A stretch of DNA of 64,000 nt from Streptomyces mashuensis (GCF_014654785.1 NZ_BNBD01000004.1:310001-374000); one strand, 5' to 3'; positions 8,507 to 18,585 are shown, numbered from the stretch's first letter. Notes: a model not told the origin generated them from the sequence alone. A program made the numbers and translations.

Positions 8507-10234
8507 TTACGCCTCTTCGCTGCCGCCGAAGCGCTCGCGGTACGTCTCCAGGTCCTCGTCCGTGATCTTGGCGAAGAGCACCGGCGGGACCGTGAACGGC
8601 GTGCCCGCCGGGACGAAGGTCAGCGACTTGGCCTCGTCCTGCGTCACCCACGTGGCGCGCTTCTGCGCCGTGCCGTCCTCCAGGGCGAACGCCGACCGCA
8701 TGGCCGCCGCCGTGGCCGGGATGAACGGCTCGGAGACGACCGCGTAGAGGTGGATGAGGTTCATCGCCGTGCGCAGCGTCAGGGCCGCGCCCTCGGGGTC
8801 GGTCTTGATCTCCAGCCAGGGCGCCTTCGTCTCCAGGTAGGAGTTGCCCGCGCTCCACAGGGCGCGCAGCGCCTGCGCCGCCTTGCGGAACTGGAGGTCC
8901 TCCAGGTGGCGCTCGTACTCCAGCAGCAGCTCGGCGATCTGCTGGCCCAGCTGCGCCTCGGCCTCGCCCTCCTCCAGGCCGACCGGGACCGCGTCGCCGA
9001 ACCGCTTGCGGGAGAACGACAGGACGCGGTTGACGAAGTTGCCCAGGGTGTCGGCCAGGTCCTTGTTGACCGTGGCCGCGAAGTGCTCCCAGGTGAACGA
9101 CGAGTCGTCGGACTCGGGGGCGGCGGCCATCAGGAAGTAGCGCCAGTAGTCGGCCGGCAGCAGCTCCAGGGCGGTGTCGGTGAAGACGCCGCGCTTCTGC
9201 GAGGTGGAGAACTTGCCGCCGTAGTACGTCAGCCAGTTGAAGGCCTTGACGTAGTCGACCTTCTTCCAGGGCTCACGGGTGCCCAGCTCGGTGGCGGGGA
9301 ACATCACCGTGTGGAAGGGGACGTTGTCCTTGGCCATGAACTGCGTGTAGCGCACGTCCTCGGCCTCGTACCACCACGACTTCCAGTCGCGGTTCTCCGG
9401 GTCCTGGCCCGCCCACTCCTTCGTCGCGCCGATGTACTCGATCGGCGCGTCGAACCAGACGTAGAAGACCTTGCCCTCGGCGGCCAGCTCCGGCCACGTG
9501 TCGGCCGGGACCGGCACGCCCCAGTCCAGGTCACGGGTGATGGCACGGTCGTTGAGGCCCTCGGTCAGCCACTTGCGGGCGATGGAGGAGGCCAGCACCG
9601 GCCAGTCCTTGCCGTGCTCGTCGATCCACGCCTCGACCTCGCCCTGGAGCTTCGACTGGAGCAGGAACAGGTGCTTGGTCTCGCGCACCTCCAGGTCGCT
9701 GCTGCCGCTGATCGCCGAGCGGGCGTCGATCAGGTCGGTCGGGTCCAGCACACGGGTGCAGTTCTCGCACTGGTCGCCGCGCGCCTTGTCGTAGCCGCAG
9801 TGCGGGCAGGTGCCGACGATGTAGCGGTCGGGCAGGAAGCGGCCGTCGGTCAGCGAGTAGACCTGGCGGATGGCCCGCTCCTCGATGAAGCCGTTCTTCT
9901 GCAGCTGCCGCGCGAAGTGCTGGGTGATCTCCCGGTTCTCCGCGGACGAGCTGCGGCCGAAGTAGTCGAAGGAGATCCGGAAGCCGTCGTAGACCGCCTT
10001 CTGCGCCTCGTGCTGCTGGGCGCAGAACTCGGCGACGGGCAGCCCCGCCTCCTTGGCGGCCAGTTCGGCGGGGGTGCCGTGCTCGTCGGTGGCGCAGATG
10101 TACAGCGCCTCGCGCCCGGTCTGGCGCAGGAAGCGCGTGTAGACGTCCGCCGGGAGCATGGACCCCACCATGTTGCCCAGGTGCTTGATCCCGTTGATGT
10201 ACGGAAGGGCGCTGGTGATGAGGTGTCGAGCCAT
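8507..10234 (-). CDS. metG: Methionyl-tRNA synthetase
   Basis: 575 aa class I synthetase charging tRNA-Met. The start is the ATG at 10234, because [21 protein letters not shown] is the canonical N-terminus with the HIGH-like motif. The longer open frame upstream is unsupported. A zinc knuckle follows ([17 protein letters not shown], residues ~145-161). The KMSKS-equivalent is FSTSQKRG (~332-339). The C-terminal part is helical anticodon-binding. It ends at a strong terminator. No beta-CASP or EMAP-type tail is present. Confidence 0.97.
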   Translation of the reverse strand: MARHLITSALPYINGIKHLGNMVGSMLPADVYTRFLRQTGREALYICATDEHGTPAELAAKEAGLPVAEFCAQQHEAQKAVYDGFRISFDYFGRSSSAENREITQHFARQLQKNGFIEERAIRQVYSLTDGRFLPDRYIVGTCPHCGYDKARGDQCENCTRVLDPTDLIDARSAISGSSDLEVRETKHLFLLQSKLQGEVEAWIDEHGKDWPVLASSIARKWLTEGLNDRAITRDLDWGVPVPADTWPELAAEGKVFYVWFDAPIEYIGATKEWAGQDPENRDWKSWWYEAEDVRYTQFMAKDNVPFHTVMFPATELGTREPWKKVDYVKAFNWLTYYGGKFSTSQKRGVFTDTALELLPADYWRYFLMAAAPESDDSSFTWEHFAATVNKDLADTLGNFVNRVLSFSRKRFGDAVPVGLEEGEAEAQLGQQIAELLLEYERHLEDLQFRKAAQALRALWSAGNSYLETKAPWLEIKTDPEGAALTLRTAMNLIHLYAVVSEPFIPATAAAMRSAFALEDGTAQKRATWVTQDEAKSLTFVPAGTPFTVPPVLFAKITDEDLETYRERFGGSEEA

Positions 10235-10392
10235 TGCGGCTGCTCCCTGGTCGGTGGTGTGGAGATGTCCCCGCCTCGGAAGTGGAGGCGCACCTTTAGC
10301 GTATCCGAGCGCCAAGGGGCCGATCGCGACGTTTTGTGACGGCTGCGTCAACGCCGTCTCCGCCGGTCAGGGGCGGTGGCCGGGGCCGGTGG

Positions 10393-10629
10393 TCAGGGCC
10401 GCATCCAGGCCCGCCACGGCCTGGTGATCACCTCCCGGTAGGTGTGGTGGGAGGGGTTGCGCCCCGCGTGCCGGAACGCCCAGTCCTGGGCCCCCGCCGC
10501 GTCCTCCTGCGGCGCGGAGCCGGCCCCGCACACGGCGCACTGCATCGCGTACGTGACCGGCTCGGCGTCCGGCTCCCGGTCCGGCTGGAGGGTCCACGTC
10601 CCGTAGCGGAAGACGGTCCTGATGCTCAC
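10393..10629 (-). CDS. DUF7848-type small protein, 78 aa
   Basis: From the GTG at 10629 the product starts VSIRTVFRYGTWTLQPDREPD. It carries the pattern typical of a streptomycete small-protein family: VTYAMQCAVCGAGS (Cys pair), WAFRHAGRNPSHHTYRE and ITRPWRAWMRP. The function is unknown; the Cys and His residues could bind metal. The GTG overlaps the preceding stop (GTGA), so translation is probably coupled to the 75-aa gene upstream. Confidence 0.75.
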   Translation of the reverse strand: MSIRTVFRYGTWTLQPDREPDAEPVTYAMQCAVCGAGSAPQEDAAGAQDWAFRHAGRNPSHHTYREVITRPWRAWMRP

Positions 10630-10853
10630 GCCGGGCGCTCCCGGTGCTCGCGCTGCTCCCGGTGCTCCCCGCGCTCGGGGCCCGGGCGGACCGGCCGGGC
10701 CTTGTCGGGAGGACAGTTCCACTCGATCCCGCCGCGCGGCGGCCGTAGCTGTACGTAACCGGCGTGGTGGTCCATGACCTGGCCGAGCCGGCCGGTGCGG
10801 GTGTCGATGGCAAGGGTACCGGGGGGAATTTCGTTGTTCACGGCCCTATCCAT
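10626..10853 (-). CDS. Hypothetical small protein, 75 aa, coupled to the DUF7848-type gene
   Basis: The product begins MDRAVNNEIPPGTLAIDTRTGRLGQVMDHHAGYVQLRPPRGGIEW and has an Arg/Glu-rich tail. Proteins of this layout commonly precede DUF7848-type genes in Streptomyces; no biochemical role is known to me. A GTG four codons in (VNNEIPPG) is an alternative start. The overlapping stop/start with the next gene indicates an operon. Confidence 0.65.
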   Translation of the reverse strand: MDRAVNNEIPPGTLAIDTRTGRLGQVMDHHAGYVQLRPPRGGIEWNCPPDKARPVRPGPERGEHREQREHRERPA

Positions 10854-10948
10854 GCCCAGCCCTGCGCGCGCTGATCGACTACGGAGAGTGGTTTAAGCGC
10901 GCACAGGGACGGTACAGGGCGGCCGTACGAGTGGATCCGCGGACGGCG

Positions 10949-12106
10949 CTACGGGCGGGCGATCCCCGCGGCGCGGGCCCGGTCCAGCCATGCGGGGAAC
11001 CCGGCCAGCAGTTCCCGGTAGAGGTCCCCGTCCGGCAGCAGCCGCGGCTCGCTGCCGGCGTGGAAGAAGCCGGCGTTGTCCACCACCCGCCGCTCCGGCA
11101 CCGGCAGCTGCTCGGAGAGCCGGCGCAGGAAGCCGAAGGTCTTGCTCACCGGGTCGCCGAAGCCGACGAACTGCCAGTAGAGGGGGAACTCGGCCGCCGC
11201 GCACAGCGCCTCCTCCGCCGCGGCCCGGTCGGAGGGCGCGCCGTCGGTCTGGAAGACGACGAGCGCCGGGTCGGTCGTGCCGGACTCCTTGTAGTGGCCG
11301 ACGACCGCGTCGATCGCCCGGTGGTAGTGGGTGCGGCCCATGTGCCCGTACGACTCGTGGAGCTCGCGGACGCGGTCCTCGTGGTCGCCGGCGGTCAGCG
11401 CGGCCGTGCCGTCGACGTCGGTGGAGAAGAAGACGACGGGCAGCACGCCGTCGGCGAGGTGGGCGGTCAGCGCGAGCACCTGGTCGGCCAGGTGCTGGAC
11501 GCTGCCGTCCTTGTAGTACGGCCGCATGGAGCCGGAACGGTCCAGCACGAGGTACACGGCGGCGCGCTGCCCGGTCAGCCCCTGCTGTCGCACGCAGGCC
11601 CCGGCCGTCGTGAGCAGGTCCGGGTCCATGGCGGGGGACGGCTCGGGCTCGGGGCCCGGCGGGGGCTCGGCCGGCCGCGGCCGGGGCTCGGGGCCGGGCG
11701 GGGGCTCGGGCAGCGGCTGCGGGTCCGGCGCCGGGGACGGTTCGGGCTGCGGCACCGGCTTCGGCTTCGGCATGGGCGTCGGCTGCGGCTCCGGTTCGGG
11801 CGTCGGCTCGGGCGGCGGCACGGGCGGCCCCGGGATGGGCCCGAGCGGCCCGGGGTCGGGCACGGTGTCACCGGCCCGGTCCACGGCCGGGTCGGCGGCC
11901 CGGTCGGCGGTCTCGGCGGTCGGCTGCGCCGGTACGGAGACGGTGGCGGGCACCCCCTCCGCGGCCGGCGGCTCCGGAGGGGGTGCCGTGTTCGCCGGCC
12001 CCGCCGGCCCCGCGTTCTGCTGGGGCACGCTCGGTTCGTCGGGTTCGGCGGATGTACCCGTCGCGGAACGGCCGAATGCGATCCGCAGCAGACTCCGAAT
12101 GCCCAT
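10949..12106 (-). CDS. VWA-domain protein with Pro-rich linker (TerF-like)
   Basis: 385 aa. Residues ~1-15 are MGIRSLLRIAFGRSA. Residues ~20-165 are a Pro/Glu/Ala-rich spacer with many PEP/PKP repeats. Residues ~166-385 are a von Willebrand A domain with the MIDAS motif DRSGSM and downstream Thr/Asp residues (TDVDGTAAL, QTDGAPSDRAA). This C-terminal VWA type accompanies tellurite-resistance-like (Ter) proteins in actinobacteria, but no ter genes adjoin here. It is probably cytosolic, metal-dependent and protein-binding. It has no visible operon partners. Confidence 0.85.
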   Translation of the reverse strand: MGIRSLLRIAFGRSATGTSAEPDEPSVPQQNAGPAGPANTAPPPEPPAAEGVPATVSVPAQPTAETADRAADPAVDRAGDTVPDPGPLGPIPGPPVPPPEPTPEPEPQPTPMPKPKPVPQPEPSPAPDPQPLPEPPPGPEPRPRPAEPPPGPEPEPSPAMDPDLLTTAGACVRQQGLTGQRAAVYLVLDRSGSMRPYYKDGSVQHLADQVLALTAHLADGVLPVVFFSTDVDGTAALTAGDHEDRVRELHESYGHMGRTHYHRAIDAVVGHYKESGTTDPALVVFQTDGAPSDRAAAEEALCAAAEFPLYWQFVGFGDPVSKTFGFLRRLSEQLPVPERRVVDNAGFFHAGSEPRLLPDGDLYRELLAGFPAWLDRARAAGIARP

Positions 12107-12259
12107 GGGAATACGTTCCTTCAGCTGTCTCGTGTCCCGGATGTGATGAAATGCCCGCGGTATGGGGTGGAGCGCGAACGTCCTGTGGCTGACGACTACG
12201 TAAGGGCAGTCGTCAAGCCCAGTCCAGTACGTTCACCCCCGACACGCCGATCGGTGGGT

Positions 12260-13675
12260 TCACCACCGCACCGGGCCCTCACCGCACGGCCACTCCTCCG
12301 GCTCCCCCGTAGCGTCGTCGGGAATCCAGTTGCCGTGAAATCCGGCCGGTACCCGCACCGGCAGATGCACCCGCGCCACCGGCCCGGCCGCCACGTCCGC
12401 GGCCGCCAGCACCAGCAGGTCGGAGGCCCCGCGCCGGGCGTCGTACGCGAACGCCAGCACCCAGCCGTCGTCCTCCGCCGCGCCCGGCCCGGCCGGCACG
12501 AACACCCCCTCGCCCACGTCGTCGCCCGCCGGCACCCGGAACTCCGTGCCCGTACCGCGCTCCAGGTCGTACTTGACCAGCGCCGCGCCCCCGCCCGCCC
12601 CCCGCCCGCGCTCCCGCACCGCGTAGCCGAAGCGGTGCCGGCGGGTCAGGCGGCGCGGGTCGACGCGCGGGTACTCCACGGGCCGGTCGTCCAGCTGCTC
12701 CCGGCGCACCGTGCCGGCCGTCAGGTCGGCCGTCCAGCGCTCCAGGTGCGCCACGTGCTCGCCGGGCTGCGGCCGGGGCGTGACGAAGTAGCGGTCGTAC
12801 CGCAGCACGTGCACCGTGACGTACCGGCCGCCGCCGTGCTCGTACGCGTTCATCGGGTGGAGGACGAAGCACGGCTCGACCTCCAGCCAGCGCACCGCGT
12901 CCGCGCCGCCCTCCCGGGGCAGCACGCCGAGCCGCGCCGGCCGGCCCGGCCGCCAGACGGGGCGGGGCCGGCCGCGGTGCCCGCGCCAGTCGAAGACGAC
13001 CGGCAGGTCGTAGAGGAGCACGTACCGCTTCGTGAGGGAGAAGTCGTGCATCACCGGGTGCCCGTCGACGCGCACGTCCACGCGCCGCCGGATCCGCCCG
13101 TCCGCCCCGGCCACCAGGTACTGCACGTACGGCAGCGCCGGGCAGTAGGCCACCGCGTGCAGCTCGCCGCGGTCCGGGTCGGTCAGGGTGTGCGCGGCGT
13201 AGCCGCCGGGCAGCGTGCCGTGGAAGTCGAACGGGCCGACCGTCTCCAGCTCGGGGTCGATCTCGTAGGGGAGCGCGCCGCCCTCGACCAGCGCCAGGCA
13301 GTGCCCGGCGAACAGCGTCACATGCGTGTTCGGCGCGAAATCCATGCCCATGTGGCGCGGCCCGTACAGCACCTTCTCCCCGAGGCCGCGCGCCACCGAC
13401 TCGGAACGGATCCAGCGATTCCGGTACCACTCGGCGTGCCCGTCGCGCAGCCGCACCCCGTGAATCATTCCGTCGCCGGAGAACCAGTGGTATCCGGCCG
13501 GGTCCGGTACGTGCAGCGGATTCGGCCCGTTGCGCAGATAACGGCCGTCGAGGGATTCCGGGAGGCGCCCGGTGACCGGCAGGTCGTACGCGGTGGTCTC
13601 GTCGTGCACCGGCGCGTACAGGCCGCTGAGATACGGGTTTTCGTACGGCTGCCCGTACGGGTTCGTGCCGGTCAT
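12260..13675 (-). CDS. Carotenoid oxygenase (RPE65/CCD family)
   Basis: 471 aa. The start MTGTNPYGQPYENPYLSG at 13675 is chosen because GGAGGT lies about 9 bp upstream. The family is a beta-propeller with a non-haem Fe(II) held by four histidines. Candidate ligand regions are GGYAAHTLTDPD, DGHPVMHDFSLTKRY, CFVLHPMNAYE and PAGFHGNWIP near the C-terminus. It would cleave a carotenoid or stilbene-like double bond. The early ESLDGRYLRNGPNPLH and YHWFSGDGMIHG are standard. No crt genes are nearby, so the substrate is unknown. Confidence 0.92.
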   Translation of the reverse strand: MTGTNPYGQPYENPYLSGLYAPVHDETTAYDLPVTGRLPESLDGRYLRNGPNPLHVPDPAGYHWFSGDGMIHGVRLRDGHAEWYRNRWIRSESVARGLGEKVLYGPRHMGMDFAPNTHVTLFAGHCLALVEGGALPYEIDPELETVGPFDFHGTLPGGYAAHTLTDPDRGELHAVAYCPALPYVQYLVAGADGRIRRRVDVRVDGHPVMHDFSLTKRYVLLYDLPVVFDWRGHRGRPRPVWRPGRPARLGVLPREGGADAVRWLEVEPCFVLHPMNAYEHGGGRYVTVHVLRYDRYFVTPRPQPGEHVAHLERWTADLTAGTVRREQLDDRPVEYPRVDPRRLTRRHRFGYAVRERGRGAGGGAALVKYDLERGTGTEFRVPAGDDVGEGVFVPAGPGAAEDDGWVLAFAYDARRGASDLLVLAAADVAAGPVARVHLPVRVPAGFHGNWIPDDATGEPEEWPCGEGPVRW

Positions 13676-13923
13676 GCCCTGACACCTCCACGGGCCCGCC
13701 CCCGCGAGGCCCTCGATTTCCACCTTCCAGCGGAAGCGAGGGTTCGGCCAGTCTCCACCTGGGATTGGGGCTCCGGTCACCGGCCGTGGGTAGGAAGAAG
13801 AGGGCAGTAAAGCGGTTCAGGGCCACGTCAGGGCAACCCTGTCCGTGTGTTCCCGCCTCTTTACCGGTGACATCGCCGGACCGAACACGAGTACCCGTCC
13901 CGGGGCAGGGAGTGGAGAGGCAC

Positions 13924-15273
13924 ATGGGCCTGACCAGCCGGTCGCTCTTGTACACGGTGGCGTTCGCCGCCGTGTTGTGCGTGGCACTCACCGTGTGGCT
14001 GTGGCCCCGCCTGGCCGGGCGCGGTGTGCTGCCCGTCCTGGGACGGCTGGGCACCATCCTCATGACCCAGCTGGCCGTCATGGCCGCACTGGCTCTCGCC
14101 GTGAATTCCTGGGGCGAGTTCTACGGCACCTGGAATCAGCTCCTCGGCCGGGTCGACAAGTCCCCGGTCAATGTGAACGAGATGGGCAAGGGCGGCCCCT
14201 ACGCCACCGTCGGCGCCTCCAAGGACGGACTCGTGCAGCCCGCCGGCCCGCAGGGCCTCGACAAGGTGGGCGGAATTCCGCGCGGCCCCGCCGACAAGGA
14301 GGGCAAGGTCCAGTCGGTGCGGATCGTCGGCCAGCGCTCGCACGCCGTCAATCCCGCGTTCGTCTATCTCCCCCCGCAGTACTTCCAGAAGCAGTACGAG
14401 CGGCACCGCTTCCCCGTCATGGTCGTGATCAGCGGCTATCCCGGCGGGATCATGAACCTCGCGCAGCACCTCCAGGTGCCGCAGACCGCGGGCCGGCTGC
14501 TCGCCGAGAACCGGATGCAGCCCACCGTCATCGTGATGGTCCGGCCGACCATCGCGCCGCCCCGCGACACCGAGTGCGTGGACGTGCCCGACGGCCCGCA
14601 GGCCGAGACGTTCTTCACCAAGGACCTGCCCGACGCGCTGAAGAGCACCTACCGCGTCGGCCACGACCCCAGCGCCTGGGGCGTCCTCGGCTACTCCTCC
14701 GGCGGGACGTGCGCCCTCCAGCTCGCCATGCGCCAGCCCGGCGTCTACCCCGCGGCGGCCGCCCTCTCCGGCGACTACAAGGTCGGCAACGACCTCACCA
14801 CGGGCAACCTCTTCGGCACGGGCCCGGAGGCCCGGCAGAAGCAGAACGAGCACGACCTGGTCTGGCGGCTGAGGAACATGCCGGTGCCGCGGGTGTCCGT
14901 GCTCGTGACCACCAGCAAGAAGGGCGAGAAGAACTATGCCGAGACGGAGCGTTTCCTCAAGGCGGTCAAGGCGCCGATGAGCGCCTCGTCGATCGTCCTG
15001 CCCGAGGGCAGCCACCACTTCACGACCTGGCGGCGGGAGATAGGCCCGGTGCTGGAGTGGATGAGCCAGCAGCTCACGTTCCCGCAGGACACGGCGGACA
15101 AGCCGCAGCCGCCGCAGAAGCCGGACGAGCAGAAGAAGCAGGAAGAGGAGAAGAAGGCCGAGGAAGAGAAGAAGGCCGAGGAGCAGAAGAAGCAGGAAGA
15201 AGAGAAGAAGAGCGACGACGAGCAGCAGGAGCAGAAGCCGGAGCAGGAAGCCGCGGAACCAGCCGGCAGCTGA
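13924..15273 (+). CDS. Membrane-anchored esterase (esterase D/antigen 85-like alpha/beta hydrolase) with Lys/Glu-rich tail
   Basis: 449 aa. Two hydrophobic segments (about residues 8-27 and 43-62) anchor the protein; the hydrolase domain is probably extracytoplasmic. The nucleophile elbow is GVLGYSSGGTCAL and a likely catalytic His is in PEGSHHFTTW. The last ~60 residues are almost only Lys, Glu and Gln (EEEKKAEEEKK repeats). That tail overlaps the 3' end of the convergent AfsA-like gene on the other strand by 200 bp, and low-complexity codons on both strands explain each other. The ATG at 13924 follows GGAGTGGAGAGG. Confidence 0.82.
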   Translation: MGLTSRSLLYTVAFAAVLCVALTVWLWPRLAGRGVLPVLGRLGTILMTQLAVMAALALAVNSWGEFYGTWNQLLGRVDKSPVNVNEMGKGGPYATVGASKDGLVQPAGPQGLDKVGGIPRGPADKEGKVQSVRIVGQRSHAVNPAFVYLPPQYFQKQYERHRFPVMVVISGYPGGIMNLAQHLQVPQTAGRLLAENRMQPTVIVMVRPTIAPPRDTECVDVPDGPQAETFFTKDLPDALKSTYRVGHDPSAWGVLGYSSGGTCALQLAMRQPGVYPAAAALSGDYKVGNDLTTGNLFGTGPEARQKQNEHDLVWRLRNMPVPRVSVLVTTSKKGEKNYAETERFLKAVKAPMSASSIVLPEGSHHFTTWRREIGPVLEWMSQQLTFPQDTADKPQPPQKPDEQKKQEEEKKAEEEKKAEEQKKQEEEKKSDDEQQEQKPEQEAAEPAGS

Positions 15274-16156
15274 AGACCCGCAGCCCGTCCTGCGTGCCCG
15301 TCACCTCCACCGCGGGCCCGCCGCCCCCCGGCGCACCCGTGACGTCCAGGAAGCAGGGCCGGTCCAGCTCCGCGTACCGGTCGAAGACCGCGGCCACCGC
15401 CACCGGCTCGCCGGACCCCGGGCCGAGCGTGCCGTACGCGGCCTGGCGCGCCGCCTCCAGCAGCACCATGCCCGGCACGTGGTCGGCGGGGTGGTCGAAG
15501 AGCACCGGGTGGCGCGGGTCCGGGTTGAGCAGCCAGCGGCCGGGCCGGGCGGTGGGGGAGAGCACGACGTCGGCGGCGGCCTCCCGGCCGACCGCGGCCG
15601 GGGCGGCCGGGGCCGGGCGGGGCAGCGCGGCCCGGTCGGCGGAGCTGCACCGGTCGCCGCGCATCCGCGCGTACACCGCCGGCGGTACGCAGAGGAAGGC
15701 GCCGCCGCCCGTGGCCACCGGCCGGCCCTCGCGGCGCACCGTGAGATCCATGCGGAAGGCGACGTGCCGGCCGCGCCGGTCCGCCGTGGTGCAGCGGGCC
15801 TCCAGCGTGAGGCCGGTGGGTGCCGGGCCGATGGCGAGCGCGTCCTCGCCGGCCTCCCCGGCCTCCCCGGCGGCGGCCACCGACAGGTCGCGCAGCAGGA
15901 AGTGGTGGCCCAGCGGCACGCCCCAGGCGGTGTGCGCGACGTAGAGGCCCGCCTGCCGGATGGTCTCGGCGGCCAGCAGCAGGTCGTGGCGCGGGCCGCC
16001 GGGCGCGGGGCGCGTGAAGAAGGCGTGCGCGCGGGGCCACTGCGCCGTGAGCAGGAAGCGCCGCCCGCCGGCCGGTGCGCCCCCGGTCAGGAACACCTCG
16101 GCCGCCGCCGCGCGGTGCACCAGCTCCCTGGGAACGGAGTCGATTGTTCCGCTCAT
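15074..16156 (-). CDS. AfsA/ScbA-like gamma-butyrolactone synthase
   Basis: 360 aa from the ATG at 16156. An in-frame ATG at 16357 would add 67 low-complexity residues; neither start has a strong ribosome-binding site. Two AfsA hot-dog domains are recognisable: VPRELVHRAAAAEVFLTGG ... LLAAETIRQAGLYVAHTAWGVP and HPVLFDHPADHVPGMVLLEAARQAA. The family condenses a beta-ketoacyl chain with dihydroxyacetone phosphate in A-factor-type signal synthesis. True homology ends near VFSCRLVP (about 15270); the remaining ~65 residues (Ser/Pro/Ala) are antisense to the esterase tail. The divergent P450 and nearby TetR receptor support a signalling role. Confidence 0.85.
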   Translation of the reverse strand: MSGTIDSVPRELVHRAAAAEVFLTGGAPAGGRRFLLTAQWPRAHAFFTRPAPGGPRHDLLLAAETIRQAGLYVAHTAWGVPLGHHFLLRDLSVAAAGEAGEAGEDALAIGPAPTGLTLEARCTTADRRGRHVAFRMDLTVRREGRPVATGGGAFLCVPPAVYARMRGDRCSSADRAALPRPAPAAPAAVGREAAADVVLSPTARPGRWLLNPDPRHPVLFDHPADHVPGMVLLEAARQAAYGTLGPGSGEPVAVAAVFDRYAELDRPCFLDVTGAPGGGGPAVEVTGTQDGLRVFSCRLVPRLPAPASAPAARRRSSSLLPASSAPRPSSLPRPSSPLPASSARPASAAAAACPPCPAGT

Positions 16157-16413
16157 TTGCCGGGTCTGCCGGGCCGGAGGATTCCCGGCCCCGTTCCCGG
16201 CCCCGTTCCCGTTCGCAATGAACGCAGGGTTCGTACTCTTCGCACTGTTCGGCTGCTGCACGCCCTCTCCGTAAATCGGGGCCGCGCAGGGGTCAAGAAA
16301 AGCACGCACATTGTCCGGAACAGCAATACCCGGTGGCCGGATTTCCTCCGTCGCCATGACGGAAGGGCACAGAATGCGGTGTTCAGCACCGCATGCACCC
16401 CGGAGATCCCCCG

Positions 16414-17685
16414 ATGCCGCCCCAGCAGACCTGCCCCGTCGCGCCCCCGCCCCCGCCCCGGTCCCGGCCCTTCGTGCTCGACCCCTCCGGCCGGGACGTG
16501 CTGGGCGAGGCCGAGCGGCTGCGCCGGGCCGGGCCGGTGGTCCGGGTGGAGCTGCCGGGCGGCGTGGCCGCCTGGGCCGTCACCCGGCACGACCTCGCCG
16601 AGCGGCTCCTGCTCGACCCGCGCGTCTCCAAGGACGCCCACCGCCACTGGCCCGCGTGGGCCACCGGTGAGGTGGACGAGAGCTGGCCGCTGGCCATGTG
16701 GGTGTCGGTGCGCAACATGCTCACCGCCTACGGCGCCGAGCACCGCCGGCTGCGCGGCCCGGTGGCCGGCGCGTTCACCGCCCGCCGGACGGAGGCCCTG
16801 CGGCCGCGCGTCGAGGCGGTCGTGGCCGAAACGGTGGACCGGCTCGCGGAGTTCGGCGCCGACGAGGTGGTCGACCTGCGCGCCCACTTCGCGCACCCGC
16901 TGCCGCTGGGCGTCCTCTGCGAGACGCTCGGCATCCCCGCGGACCTGCGGGCCCCGCTGCGGCAGGCCGTCGACACGACCTTCCGCACCTCCCTCACCGC
17001 CGAGGAGGCCCAGGCCAACCAGCGCGAGCTGTACGGGCTGTTGACCGAGCTGATCAACGTGCGGCGGGCCGCGCCCGGCGCCGACATGACGAGCGACCTG
17101 ATCGCCGCGCACGACGGGGCCGGCGGCGGCCTGTCGGAGAAGGAGCTCGCCGACACGCTCCTGCTGCTCATCGGTGCCGGCCACGAGACCACCGTCAACC
17201 TCCTCGACCAGGCGGTCTTCGCCCTGCTCGGTGACCCCGCGCAGCTGGCCGTCGTGCGCTCCGGCGCCGCCGGGTGGGACGACGTGGTGGAGGAGACGCT
17301 CCGGGCCCGCGGCCCCGTCGCCACCGTCCCCCTGCGGTTCGCGGTGGAGGACATCGAGGCCGGTGACGTGCTGATCCGCGCCGGCGACCCGATCGTGGTG
17401 TCCGTCTGCGCCGCGGGTCTCGACCCGGAGCGGCACGGCGCCGACGCGGCGCGGTTCGACGTCACCCGGCCCACGCGCCGTACGCACCTGGCGTTCGGCC
17501 ACGGCGTGCACCGCTGCCTCGGCGCGCCGCTCGCGCGGATGGAGGCGTCCCTGGCACTGCCCGCCCTTTTCGGCCGATTCCCCCACCTTGCGCTCGCGGT
17601 TCCGCCGGCGGCGGCGGAGCCGCTCGAGTCGTTTATCTCGCACGGCCACCGACGGCTTCCGGTACGGCTCGGTCCGCATTCCTAG
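16414..17685 (+). CDS. Cytochrome P450
   Basis: 423 aa bacterial class I P450. The ATG at 16414 (MPPQQTCPV) is chosen over 16393 because GGAG lies 8 bp upstream. Motifs: I-helix GAGHETT, ExxR in EETLR, and the haem loop [15 protein letters not shown] with the axial Cys. It is divergent from the AfsA-like gene and followed after 166 bp by its likely regulator. P450s occur in several butyrolactone or butenolide loci, where they oxidise the signal side chain; that role is inferred here. Confidence 0.93.
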   Translation: MPPQQTCPVAPPPPPRSRPFVLDPSGRDVLGEAERLRRAGPVVRVELPGGVAAWAVTRHDLAERLLLDPRVSKDAHRHWPAWATGEVDESWPLAMWVSVRNMLTAYGAEHRRLRGPVAGAFTARRTEALRPRVEAVVAETVDRLAEFGADEVVDLRAHFAHPLPLGVLCETLGIPADLRAPLRQAVDTTFRTSLTAEEAQANQRELYGLLTELINVRRAAPGADMTSDLIAAHDGAGGGLSEKELADTLLLLIGAGHETTVNLLDQAVFALLGDPAQLAVVRSGAAGWDDVVEETLRARGPVATVPLRFAVEDIEAGDVLIRAGDPIVVSVCAAGLDPERHGADAARFDVTRPTRRTHLAFGHGVHRCLGAPLARMEASLALPALFGRFPHLALAVPPAAAEPLESFISHGHRRLPVRLGPHS

Positions 17686-17756
17686 CGAGGTGTCCGTTTC
17701 GCTTCCCTGACGGTTTTTCGCCAAGGCGAATTCCATAATGTGCGGACGGGTAAAAT

Positions 17757-17771
17757 ACCGGTCCGTCCGGT
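17757..17771. promoter_or_regulatory. Possible autoregulatory element (ARE-like) upstream of the receptor gene
   Basis: ACCGG-TCCGT-CCGGT forms a perfect 5-5-5 palindrome inside AAAATACCGGTCCGTCCGGT, 81 bp before the receptor start. One half matches 9 of 11 positions of the ArpA-type half-site as I recall it. Direct ARE confirmation would need binding data. Confidence 0.4.
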
Positions 17772-17851
17772 CGGCGGCTTTCCCGGGAGCGACCCCGGGA
17801 GGGACGGGGAGCGCGGGGAACGGCCCGGCGGCGGCGAGGGGGAGGTCACGG

Positions 17852-18529
17852 GTGGCGCAGCAGGAGCGGGGGATCAGGACGCGTCGGGCCGCGCTGCAGG
17901 CCGCCGCCGAGCTCTTCGCCGAGCGCGGCTACGAGGCGTGCACCGTCTCCGACATCCTGGCCCGCGCCGGCGTCACCAAGGGCGCGCTCTACTTCCACTT
18001 CGACTCCAAGGAGGCGCTCGCCCGCGGCATCCTGGCCGAGCAGGTCTCCGTGGAGGGCGTGCTGCCGCAGGCGTCCAAGCTCCAGGAGTGGGTGGACGTC
18101 GGCATGGCACTGGCCCACCGGCTGCCGGGCGAACCGCTGCTCCGGGCCGGCGCCCGGCTGGCGATGGACCCGCAGATGCAGCCGCTGGTGAGCGAGGGCC
18201 CGTGGTCCGGGTGGAACGTGGTGTCCTCCGGGCTGCTGGCGCAGGCCAAGGCCCGGGGCGAGGTGCTGCCGCACGTGGACCCCGACGTCACGGCGAAGTT
18301 CGTGATCAGCGCCTGGACGGGCGTGATGATCGTGTCGCAGATCGCGACGGGCCTGGCCGACCTGGAGCAGCAGATCTCGGTGCTCTTCCGGCACATCCTG
18401 CCGGCGCTGGCCACGCCCGCGGTGCTGGTGCAGCTCGACACGGCCCCGGACCGCGGGGCGCGCGTGGTGGCGGCGGGCCGCCGGGCGGCCGAGGAGGCCA
18501 GGGAAGCGGCCGCGGCGGTGTCCGTCTGA
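17852..18529 (+). CDS. ArpA/ScbR-like TetR-family butyrolactone receptor
   Basis: 225 aa from the GTG at 17852, which sits after GGGGGAGGTCACG; the longer frame from 17738 has no ribosome-binding site. The N-terminal HTH reads AELFAERGYEACTVSDILARAGVTKGALYFHFDSKEALA, close to the ScbR/ArpA pattern. The ligand domain keeps the LQEWVDVGMALAHRL, RAGARLAMD and HILPALATPAVLVQLD segments seen in butyrolactone receptors. Location beside an AfsA-like synthase and an ARE-like palindrome supports autoregulation and signal-responsive repression. Confidence 0.85.
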   Translation: MAQQERGIRTRRAALQAAAELFAERGYEACTVSDILARAGVTKGALYFHFDSKEALARGILAEQVSVEGVLPQASKLQEWVDVGMALAHRLPGEPLLRAGARLAMDPQMQPLVSEGPWSGWNVVSSGLLAQAKARGEVLPHVDPDVTAKFVISAWTGVMIVSQIATGLADLEQQISVLFRHILPALATPAVLVQLDTAPDRGARVVAAGRRAAEEAREAAAAVSV

Positions 18530-18585
18530 GCGCTGCGGGACCGGCTCTTGCCGGGTCCACGGCGCGTCGTTGATGATCACTTCCC

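Noticed and set aside
17738..17851. Longer N-terminus for the butyrolactone receptor
   Set aside because: The extension is Gly/Pro-rich, has no ribosome-binding site and overlaps the ARE-like palindrome; the GTG at 17852 has a good site.
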